64,000 bases of DNA, taken from Confluentibacter sediminis. Its GTDB lineage: Bacteria > Bacteroidota > Bacteroidia > Flavobacteriales > Flavobacteriaceae. A program made the position numbers and the translations under genes. The stretch is from assembly GCF_003258355.1 (NCBI RefSeq), contig NZ_QKPO01000010.1, positions 62,001 to 126,000 of the forward strand, read 5' to 3'. The notes beneath the pieces are model-generated. The model saw only the letters and a list, made by a program, of their open reading frames with translations, was not told the origin of the DNA and did no database searches. Of the stretch, positions 24,780 through 31,594 are shown piece after piece (positions within the stretch are counted from its first letter, which is position 1; each line of letters opens with the position of its first letter).

Positions 24780-25325
24780 ATGGATTTAGAAGATTTAAAA
24801 TCAGATTATAAAAAAGGGGAGACAGATAATGTAAGAACCACCGAATGTTTAAAAAAAATGAAACAATCTGGAAACCATCCTGTCTTAAGAAGCATTAAAA
24901 AGCAATTAATTTTTGAAAGTATTGTTTGGACAATTTTACTGGTTGTGTACTATGATTTTTTTGATGGGCAATTGAAATCCATTGTATGGAATGGACTTTT
25001 AATCGTTTCTATTTTATTGTTGTTAATCCACAATATTTTAGGATATATACTGGTGAAAAATCCAATTTTCGGAGAGAATATAAAAGAATCACTACAAAAA
25101 TATTTGACAAAAATTAAAAAATTCAGTACGCTTTCCATACTCTCTAGAGTATTAGCAGTTACTATATTGTTGGGTTTTTTAGTCTCAAATATAGTATGGG
25201 AACTTCATAAAATTTTGTTGTTTGCAGGCCTGCTTTTATTCAGCATTGGTATTCAAATTTATTTTTTAAGAAGGGTCTGGAATAAAAGAATTGGATTAAT
25301 TGAAAATAAATTAAATTCATTTTAA
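24780..25325 (+). CDS. Four-helix membrane protein, candidate anti-sigma factor
   Basis: A 181-residue protein: a charged N-terminal region of about 45 residues (DLKSDYKKGETDNVRTTECL) then four predicted transmembrane helices (about 49-64, 70-93, 122-140, 145-164). It starts 2 bp after the ECF sigma gene, so they are cotranslated. The arrangement of cytoplasmic N-terminus plus membrane domain suits an anti-sigma factor, but no zinc (HxxxCxxC) motif is present, so the role is inferred only from position. The 175 bp that follow hold nothing recognisable. Confidence 0.7.
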   Translation: MDLEDLKSDYKKGETDNVRTTECLKKMKQSGNHPVLRSIKKQLIFESIVWTILLVVYYDFFDGQLKSIVWNGLLIVSILLLLIHNILGYILVKNPIFGENIKESLQKYLTKIKKFSTLSILSRVLAVTILLGFLVSNIVWELHKILLFAGLLLFSIGIQIYFLRRVWNKRIGLIENKLNSF

Positions 25326-25500
25326 AGATTAATGATTTTCAGCTATATACAATTGTATAAAAAATTTAATAAACTAAAATTCAAATAGTACGGTACTAGC
25401 AAAGCAACTTTTAAAAAGGAACTTCATTAAAACTTTTTATTTATTATTAATAGTTTTAATCTGTTTATTGATTCAAGGGGGCCAGTTTCTTTTAAATTAA

Positions 25501-26067
25501 TTAAACTTCATGATACCTAAAACAACTCATTTCATGGTCGTTAACCATACCGGTCGCTTGCATATGGGCATACATAACGGTAGAGCCTACAAATTTAAAT
25601 CCGCGCTTTTTTAAGTCTTTGCTTAAGGCATCGCTAATGGCTGTTGTGGGTTTTGCTTCTTTATAATTTTTAAGATTGTTTTTTATGGGTTTGCCGTCAA
25701 CAAATCCCCAAATGTACTTGCTAAAACTTCCAAATTCTTCTTGAACTTTCATAAAAGCTTGGGCATTGGTAACGGTAGCATTAATTTTTAATTTATTTCT
25801 AATAATACCCGGATCCAGTATTAAATTATCAATTTTAGCTTGATTGTATTGGGCTATTTTTTTATAATCAAAATAATCGAAAGCAACTTTGAAATTTTCA
25901 CGTTTACGTAAAATGGTTATCCAGCTCAAACCCGCTTGAAAGGTTTCTAAAATTAAAAACTCAAATATAGTTTCATCATCATAAACGGGGACTCCCCATT
26001 CATTATCATGATATGTTTCATAAAGGGGATCACCAAGGCACCAACCGCATTTGTGTTTTTTAGCCAT
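25501..26067 (-). CDS. tag: DNA-3-methyladenine glycosylase I
   Basis: The 188-residue enzyme removes 3-methyladenine from alkylated DNA. It shows the Tag signatures: KCGWCLGDPLYETYHDNEWG at the N-terminus (zinc ligand Cys and catalytic-pocket residues), FEFLILETFQAGLSWITIL, and the C-terminal zinc ligands in MVNDHEMSCFRY. Length is normal. It is transcribed alone, opposite to its neighbours. Confidence 0.96.
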   Translation of the reverse strand: MAKKHKCGWCLGDPLYETYHDNEWGVPVYDDETIFEFLILETFQAGLSWITILRKRENFKVAFDYFDYKKIAQYNQAKIDNLILDPGIIRNKLKINATVTNAQAFMKVQEEFGSFSKYIWGFVDGKPIKNNLKNYKEAKPTTAISDALSKDLKKRGFKFVGSTVMYAHMQATGMVNDHEMSCFRYHEV

Positions 26068-26133
26068 AATAAGTTCTTGAATATTTAAAATAAAAGTATG
26101 ATAAAAGTCATCTTTAAAACTGGGGCAAGATAC

Positions 26134-26141
26134 TAATTTTG
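26134..26141 (+). promoter_or_regulatory. Candidate -7 box for the thioredoxin-like gene
   Basis: TAATTTTG lies 11 bp before the first in-frame ATG (26153) and 23 bp before the second (26165). The expected start of transcription near 26147 makes the second ATG the more comfortable start. Confidence 0.45.
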
Positions 26142-26152
26142 TTTTTTATTAA

Positions 26153-26782
26153 ATGACTAATACAATGGATTCAATTATTAAAAATGGTTTGCAAAATAGT
26201 ATGTCCTACCAAGAATATAGAAATTTGGTAATAGAAATGGCAGAAAAAAAATCTACAACTGGAGATTCTAAAACGGAAGAGTTAGTCAACTATACCATAC
26301 TTAACAATAGCAGAATGAGGCGATGGGATAAAACTATTAAAGTCCCACAAAATATTGGAAAGAAAGTAAAATCATTTAAAGAAAAAGTGACTTGGTTAGT
26401 TATTGCAGAAAGTTGGTGTGGCGATGCCGCTCATGTTTTACCAGTTCTTAATAAGTTGGCAGAATTAAACAATCATATTGATTTAAGAGTAGTACTTCGT
26501 GATGAAAATCCTGAATTGATGGATGCTTTTTTAACAGCCGGAGCTAGGTCTATTCCCAAAATGATAGTCATTGAAAAAATATCTGGAGGTGTATTGGAGA
26601 CCTATGGCCCCAGACCAAGTGAAGCCACGGCCTATGTTAATAGGTTTAAGGCTAAATACGGAACCATAACATCGGAATTTAAAGAAGATTTACAGCATTG
26701 GTACAATACTAATAAAGGTTTAAATGTCATGGAAGATATTGTGGAAATGCTTTGTAGGCTAGAACCTAATCTTTGCCAATAA
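26153..26782 (+). CDS. Thioredoxin-family protein with a single active-site cysteine
   Basis: A 209-residue cytoplasmic protein. The thioredoxin fold is seen from about residue 70: VTWLVIAESWCGDAAHVLPV gives the active-site region, and ARSIPKMIVIE holds the cis-proline. The CxxC motif is reduced to one cysteine (C89, WCGDA), as in a known widespread subfamily, so it is unlikely to be a disulfide reductase of the usual kind. The start may be the second ATG at 26165 (MDSIIKNG), given the promoter position. Its end overlaps the convergent TonB-like gene by 17 bp. Confidence 0.88.
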   Translation: MTNTMDSIIKNGLQNSMSYQEYRNLVIEMAEKKSTTGDSKTEELVNYTILNNSRMRRWDKTIKVPQNIGKKVKSFKEKVTWLVIAESWCGDAAHVLPVLNKLAELNNHIDLRVVLRDENPELMDAFLTAGARSIPKMIVIEKISGGVLETYGPRPSEATAYVNRFKAKYGTITSEFKEDLQHWYNTNKGLNVMEDIVEMLCRLEPNLCQ

Positions 26783-27494
26783 AATAAAAAGTAATGGATC
26801 CTATTTGCGTTTTCTTAGATGGGTCGGCACTAAATTGTGAGTTTTTGGCATATTCTAAGGCATGTCCAATTAAACATTCATTGTTTGATGTAGAAGAGTT
26901 ATTTAAATAGGCATCGGTAACATTTCCTTCAGCATTTACGGTAATGTTTATAACTATTTTCCCATCCACTTCGCATAAATAAACAGGAATAGGAATGTAT
27001 ACTTTTGTTCTATTAACCAATGAAAAACTAATAGTGCTTTTAGTATTAACACTTTCGGCTTGTTGCTTTTTTAATAAATCTTTTACTTTGCTGAATGACG
27101 ATAATTCTTCTTTGTTAATAGCTGGTTGAAGCGGTTTTTGTTCTCCTGTTGCGTTCGAATTATCACTATCGCCATCGTCATTATTCTCACTAGGTTTCGG
27201 ATATTCATAATCTTCAGGAGGAGCAATAGGTTTGTAGGCTTGGGCAAATTGTTTGTTTTCGGCCGTTTCGTTAAAAGCACTATTGGTTTCAGCTTTGGCA
27301 TTATTTAGCTTTGCTAAAGTTTCAAGAATTTTAACCTCTTCCTCGGTTAATTCTTTTTCAGGTTCCATCTCATAGTAACTTTCTGAAGCTAATTCATCAT
27401 GTTTTTTCAAGTGGAAATTGAATATAGAAAGTACCACAGTTCCAGATAAGAAAAAGGTAATAAGTAGGGCTTTATGTTGATTTGTTAGGTTCAA
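26766..27494 (-). CDS. TonB-like envelope protein
   Basis: A 242-residue protein with one N-terminal transmembrane anchor (about 9-27), a long charged and Pro/Asn/Asp-rich linker, a short coiled coil, and a C-terminal domain (about 165-242) with strands such as GKIVINITVNAEGNVTDAYL and GSITFYFIGKD, resembling the TonB C-terminal fold. It may link the inner membrane to outer-membrane or periplasmic partners. It is not next to exbB or exbD, so an energy-transducing role is not certain. It may be cotranscribed after truB. Confidence 0.72.
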   Translation of the reverse strand: MNLTNQHKALLITFFLSGTVVLSIFNFHLKKHDELASESYYEMEPEKELTEEEVKILETLAKLNNAKAETNSAFNETAENKQFAQAYKPIAPPEDYEYPKPSENNDDGDSDNSNATGEQKPLQPAINKEELSSFSKVKDLLKKQQAESVNTKSTISFSLVNRTKVYIPIPVYLCEVDGKIVINITVNAEGNVTDAYLNNSSTSNNECLIGHALEYAKNSQFSADPSKKTQIGSITFYFIGKD

Positions 27495-27536
27495 ATCGAT
27501 AGTAACGTTTACGAAATATACGTAAAATTAAACAAA

Positions 27537-28226
27537 TTAGTTGTTAAGCGTTTTAATAAAGCCTTCAAGAGTGGTGGCGTTACGAACATTAAAGTCTCCA
27601 ATTTTTGTACGTCTTAATGCGGATAAGTGCGCTCCAGACTGTAAAGCTTTGCCAAAATCATTCGCTAGTGAGCGTATGTAAGTACCTTTGCTACAAACCA
27701 CTCTAAAGTCAATATTAAGATTGTCAATTTTAGTGATTTCAAAGTCTTGAATGGTAATTGTTCTTGGTTTAATCTCTACATCTTCACCAGCCCTGGCAAA
27801 TTCATATAAGCGTTTACCGTCTTTTTTTATGGCTGAAAAAACAGGTGGATATTGTTCGATGTCTCCAATAAATCGTTGTGTAGTTTCTTCAATTAAATTT
27901 GAAGTTATATGTGCTGTAGGAAAGGTTTCGTTAACCTCAGTTTCTAAATCGAATGAAGGGGTTGTGCTGCCCAAAACAAACGTACCTGTATATTCTTTTA
28001 TTTGTGCTTGAAACGTGTCAATTTGCTTGGTCATTTTACCAGTACAAATAATTAAAAGTCCAGTAGCTAGAGGATCTAAGGTGCCAGCATGTCCAACTTT
28101 AAGGTTTTTTAATTTAAAGGCTTGCTTTAATTCCCAGCGTAGTTTATTGACGACCTGAAAAGAGGTCCAATGAAGTGGTTTATCTATGAGTAAAACTTGA
28201 CCAGATTGATAGTCTTCAACAGTCAT
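27537..28226 (-). CDS. truB: tRNA pseudouridine(55) synthase
   Basis: The 229-residue enzyme makes pseudouridine 55 in the T-loop of tRNAs. VGHAGTLDPLATGLLIICTGKMTK contains the catalytic Asp (GTLDP), and YPPVFSAIKKDGKRLYEFAR and CSKGTYIRSLANDFG are the other family motifs. It lacks a long C-terminal PUA domain, as is usual in Bacteroidota. Its start overlaps the stop of uppP by one base (TAATG), placing it in the ftsX-DUF3098-uppP-truB operon. Confidence 0.96.
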   Translation of the reverse strand: MTVEDYQSGQVLLIDKPLHWTSFQVVNKLRWELKQAFKLKNLKVGHAGTLDPLATGLLIICTGKMTKQIDTFQAQIKEYTGTFVLGSTTPSFDLETEVNETFPTAHITSNLIEETTQRFIGDIEQYPPVFSAIKKDGKRLYEFARAGEDVEIKPRTITIQDFEITKIDNLNIDFRVVCSKGTYIRSLANDFGKALQSGAHLSALRRTKIGDFNVRNATTLEGFIKTLNN

Positions 28227-29011
28227 TAAATAATAGTTAATTTTTGGATAAAGAAATGAATTATTAAGATGGCTGCACCTGCAATAATTCTATAATAACC
28301 AAACATTTTAAAGCCATGTTTACTTAAGTAATTAATGAACGTTTTAATAGCAACTAAAGCCACAATAAAACCAACTATATTACCGATAATTAATAAGTTT
28401 ACTTGGTCGTTTGTTAATTCAAAACCGTCTTTATAGTAATCGTAACTTTTCTTAGCTGTGGCACCAAACATGGTGGGTATGGCCAAGAAAAATGAAAATT
28501 CGGCAGCCACTTTTCTAGATAGTTTTTGTGTCATTCCACCGACGATACTGGCACCACTTCTTGATACACCAGGAATCATGGCTAAACATTGAAAAAAACC
28601 AATTTTTAAAGCCGTTAAATATGAAATTTCTGTGCCTTCTTCATCACCAAACCAATCATCCACTTTTAGTAATAAAAACCCTCCAATAATTAGTGAAGCA
28701 GCTACGGTTATAGGATTTTCTAATAAGCTATCAATAGCATCACTAAATAATAATCCCAAAATAACAGCAGGAATAAAAGCCACAAATAGTTTGAAATAAA
28801 AATCTAGACTTTGGAAAAATCGTTTAAAATAAAGAACAATTACAGACATAATGGTTCCTAATTGAATTACTATGGTAAAGAGTTTTGTAAAATCTTCGTG
28901 TGCAATACCAAAAAATGATGATAAAACAATCATATGTCCTGTTGAAGAAACGGGTAAAAATTCCGTTAAGCCTTCAACAATTGCTAAAATAACCGCTTGT
29001 AATGTATCCAT
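28226..29011 (-). CDS. uppP: Undecaprenyl-diphosphate phosphatase
   Basis: The 261-residue integral membrane protein (BacA family) recycles undecaprenyl pyrophosphate to the monophosphate carrier used in peptidoglycan and polysaccharide synthesis; it also gives bacitracin resistance. Signatures: [21 protein letters not shown] with the catalytic Glu and Ser/His region, and [17 protein letters not shown]. Several transmembrane helices follow. One-base overlaps link it to DUF3098 upstream and truB downstream. Confidence 0.96.
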   Translation of the reverse strand: MDTLQAVILAIVEGLTEFLPVSSTGHMIVLSSFFGIAHEDFTKLFTIVIQLGTIMSVIVLYFKRFFQSLDFYFKLFVAFIPAVILGLLFSDAIDSLLENPITVAASLIIGGFLLLKVDDWFGDEEGTEISYLTALKIGFFQCLAMIPGVSRSGASIVGGMTQKLSRKVAAEFSFFLAIPTMFGATAKKSYDYYKDGFELTNDQVNLLIIGNIVGFIVALVAIKTFINYLSKHGFKMFGYYRIIAGAAILIIHFFIQKLTII

Positions 29012-29265
29012 TATTCTTTATCTGGATTCAACAAAATAGCGTACACTTGAATGCCAAAACCAATTAAGATTAATGTGGGGGCTAGACGGATACGTCTCCA
29101 ACTAAAAATATCTGGATTAAAAACATTAGGGTCGTCGCTGCCACCACCAGACATTAATATAAAACCTAAAGCGATGCAGGCTAAGCCTATAAACATGAAT
29201 TTGTAATTTTTTTTGCTAAATACAAATTCGCTTTTAGAGTCTTCTTTACGTTTTTTTTCTCCCAT
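29011..29265 (-). CDS. DUF3098 membrane protein
   Basis: An 84-residue protein with a charged N-terminus (about 20 residues) and two transmembrane helices: [19 protein letters not shown] and [18 protein letters not shown]. These fit DUF3098, a family found between ftsX and uppP in Bacteroidota. The glycine-rich loop [20 protein letters not shown] faces the periplasm or cytoplasm between the helices. The function is unknown; its fixed place in a cell-wall and division operon suggests an envelope role. Confidence 0.88.
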   Translation of the reverse strand: MGEKKRKEDSKSEFVFSKKNYKFMFIGLACIALGFILMSGGGSDDPNVFNPDIFSWRRIRLAPTLILIGFGIQVYAILLNPDKE

Positions 29266-29354
29266 AATATTTAAAAACTATATGCAAATTAACAGATTTA
29301 TTTAAAACTATTGTGTTAATGAAAATGGAATTTGCGAATTTTATCAACCAACAA

Positions 29355-30233
29355 CTAATAATAAAGGTCGTCTGTCTTTAAATTTAAAAAGCGTTGCGTT
29401 GCTATATGTGTGCTTATCCAAGTGATGATGATTCCTAAAGCAAACACACCAACAAATAAAAGTGTAATTAATAGAGGATTGCTAAGTAGTTGTAATTCAC
29501 TGAATGTTTTATTCAAATAATATAGAACAATCGCCATGCCAATTAAAGCAACTACCGCTCCAATAATTCCTAAACGGACACTTTTCCAAACAAAAGGACG
29601 TCTAATAAATTGTTTGGTTGCCCCAACCATTTGCATCGTTTTTATGGTGAATCGTTTAGAATAGACGGCCAATCTTATAGAGCTATTGATAAGCAACACT
29701 GCAATTAGAGTGAAAATTCCACTAATAACCAATACCCAAAAACTTATTTTTTTTACATTATCGTTCATTAAATTAACCAAATCGTTATCGTAAGCGACTT
29801 CGTCTACAAAGTTTTTAGAACTGGCTTCTTCAGAAATTTTTTCAAGTTGTTCTGAGGTTACAAAATCAGCTTTTAAATGCACATCAATGGAATTTTGCAG
29901 TGGATTATAACCCACAAAATCCATGAAATCTTCACCATTTTCAGCTTTCATAAGTTCGGCTGCTTGTTCTTTCGAAACATACTCTGTGCTTTTTACATAA
30001 TCTGCCAAAGCCAAACTTTTCTCAAGTTGTTTAATTTCAACATCTTTAGCCGATTCTTTCAAATAAATGGTAAGCACGACTTGTTCCTTAAAATGGTCTG
30101 ATACTTTTTTGGCATTAAGAAGCAATAATCCTAATAATCCCAATAAAAAAAGCACCAAAGCGATACTTAACACTACTGAAAAGTAAGAGGAAATAAGTCG
30201 GCGTCTTTGGTCTTTTTCAAATGATGAACTCAT
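29355..30233 (-). CDS. ftsX: Cell division protein FtsX
   Basis: A 292-residue permease-like protein with a cytoplasmic N-terminus, a first transmembrane helix (about 20-43), a periplasmic domain (about 50-165) and three further helices, including VLVISGIFTLIAVLLINSSI and the family's KRFTIKTMQMVGATKQFIRRPF cytoplasmic loop. With FtsE it forms an ABC-type complex that controls peptidoglycan hydrolases at the septum. No ftsE gene is adjacent, which is usual in this phylum. It leads the ftsX-DUF3098-uppP-truB group. Confidence 0.93.
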   Translation of the reverse strand: MSSSFEKDQRRRLISSYFSVVLSIALVLFLLGLLGLLLLNAKKVSDHFKEQVVLTIYLKESAKDVEIKQLEKSLALADYVKSTEYVSKEQAAELMKAENGEDFMDFVGYNPLQNSIDVHLKADFVTSEQLEKISEEASSKNFVDEVAYDNDLVNLMNDNVKKISFWVLVISGIFTLIAVLLINSSIRLAVYSKRFTIKTMQMVGATKQFIRRPFVWKSVRLGIIGAVVALIGMAIVLYYLNKTFSELQLLSNPLLITLLFVGVFALGIIITWISTHIATQRFLNLKTDDLYY

Positions 30234-30285
30234 AGTATGGTGCTGTTGAAGTTGTAAAAATAATAAAGAAAATGAAAAGAAACTT

Positions 30286-30305
30286 TAAAAGACACAAGTC
30301 TTTTA
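30286..30305 (-). terminator. Possible terminator of the DMT transporter gene
   Basis: An 8-bp stem TAAAAGAC/GTCTTTTA with an ACAA loop lies 134 bp past the end of the transporter gene, followed on the minus strand by a T-rich stretch. It is only moderately convincing. Confidence 0.4.
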
Positions 30306-30438
30306 ATTCCAAATAAAATTGTCTTTTTCGCAAAAGTGGGAATCTTATTTAAAGAAAACAGGCGTTACCATATAAATTTCCATTATCATTTTTATCTCAA
30401 ACTTTAAACTTTAAGATATGCTTTTTATTGTCTGTTTA

Positions 30439-31392
30439 TTAACCAGTTGTTTTTTGTGGTCTGCTAACCATATAAACTCCTACAACCACTAATAAACAAC
30501 TTAATATTTTAATCAAATTAATATCTTTAGAATAGGTGTCGTCCATTAATGTATAAGCAAAAATGCTAACCATAATAAAACTAACAGCGGGTTGTAAATA
30601 AATATAGCTACTGTTTATGGATGGCGAAACATAATTAAGTGCATACACATTAAATAGATAGGCTAAAAAGGTGGTGAACAAAACAATAAAACCAACAACA
30701 AAGTAGGTATTTAAAGTGAAGGCTTCAAAATTAGTGGTAAGTAAATCATTAATTCCAAACGGAAACACCAAAATTAAACCAAATAAAAATACCCAACTGA
30801 TTACGGTAATAGCTTGATATTTTTTCATTAACGTTTTTGCCAGCACTAGGTAAAGACCATAACAGGAAGCATTTAAAAACACTAACAAATTTCCTGAGAA
30901 AGAACTGGTTCCAGTAGCCGTATTCCCATATAAGATAAGTGTGATGGCACCAATACCACCTATAGTAATACCTAATAATTTATTTTTTGTAATAGCTTCT
31001 TTCAAAATAAGTAAACTAAAAACCAAAACAACAACGGGCGTAATAGTCATAATAATAGAAGCATCAATAGGTGATGTTAAACTAATACCATGAAAAAACA
31101 ATAATTGATTGGCTGCACCACCAAATAAACCACAGGCAGCAAGTCTTAAGAAATCCTTAGGGTCTATACGTTCTTTTACAAATAAGAATTTAATGATCCA
31201 GAATAAAAGTGAACAAACACCCAAACGAATCATTACCATGGCAGTCGGATTTATTTTTTCGGGCATAATACCTTTAGCTATAATATAGTTGGCACCATAA
31301 ATAGTATTGGCTCCTAATAAAGCTAAATGGGCTTTGGTTGTATTGTTTATCAAAAGGAAGAATTGTTTAAGTTGCAAAACTACGAATTGCAT
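30439..31392 (-). CDS. EamA/DMT-family transporter
   Basis: The 317-residue protein has ten hydrophobic segments in two repeats of five, typical of the drug/metabolite transporter superfamily: first repeat from about residue 20 (LALLGANTIYGANYIIAKGI) and second from about 165 (GNLLVFLNASCYGLYLVLAK). The end of each repeat shows the EamA pattern, for example LSPSINSSYIYLQPAVSFIM-like text. It is a probable exporter of a small metabolite; the substrate is not visible. It is transcribed away from leuS. Confidence 0.9.
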   Translation of the reverse strand: MQFVVLQLKQFFLLINNTTKAHLALLGANTIYGANYIIAKGIMPEKINPTAMVMIRLGVCSLLFWIIKFLFVKERIDPKDFLRLAACGLFGGAANQLLFFHGISLTSPIDASIIMTITPVVVLVFSLLILKEAITKNKLLGITIGGIGAITLILYGNTATGTSSFSGNLLVFLNASCYGLYLVLAKTLMKKYQAITVISWVFLFGLILVFPFGINDLLTTNFEAFTLNTYFVVGFIVLFTTFLAYLFNVYALNYVSPSINSSYIYLQPAVSFIMVSIFAYTLMDDTYSKDINLIKILSCLLVVVGVYMVSRPQKTTG

Positions 31393-31482
31393 TTTAAAGG
31401 CATATTAATCTAAGTTATTAATTCCGTTAAAAATGACTTTGATTAATTATAGGCAAACCTTTACTGTTTTCTATTTAAAACG

Positions 31483-31490
31483 TAAATTTG
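31483..31490 (+). promoter_or_regulatory. Candidate -7 box of the leuS promoter
   Basis: TAAATTTG matches TAnnTTTG and lies 104 bp before the leuS ATG at 31595. Its position downstream of the in-frame ATG at 31433 argues against that longer start. Confidence 0.45.
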
Positions 31491-31502
31491 CATTTTTAAA
31501 AT

Positions 31503-31576
31503 CGTCATTACGAGGAGAGAAGCGACGTGGTAATCTTATGGAATTAGCAGATTGCTTCCCTTTATTCGCAATGGCG
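31503..31576. repeat. Dispersed palindromic repeat in the leuS leader
   Basis: The left arm GTCATTACGAGG...GGTAATCT and right arm AGATTGCTTCC...CGCAATGGCG form a degenerate inverted repeat. The arms match the GTCATTGCGAGG...AGATTGCTTC type of interspersed element found in many Flavobacteriia. A related copy lies just after leuS. It falls in the 5' UTR of leuS. Confidence 0.65.
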
Positions 31577-31594
31577 TTAATATTTAGAATGAGA

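Noticed and set aside
26766-27494. Energy-transducing TonB partner for the thiamine receptor
   Set aside because: The C-terminal domain is only TonB-like, no exbB/exbD is adjacent, and the gene is 7 kb away in a different transcript, so no link to the receptor can be claimed.
31433-31594. N-terminal extension of leuS
   Set aside because: The 54 extra residues are encoded by a promoter-like box and a dispersed palindrome, and the normal LeuRS N-terminus begins at 31595.
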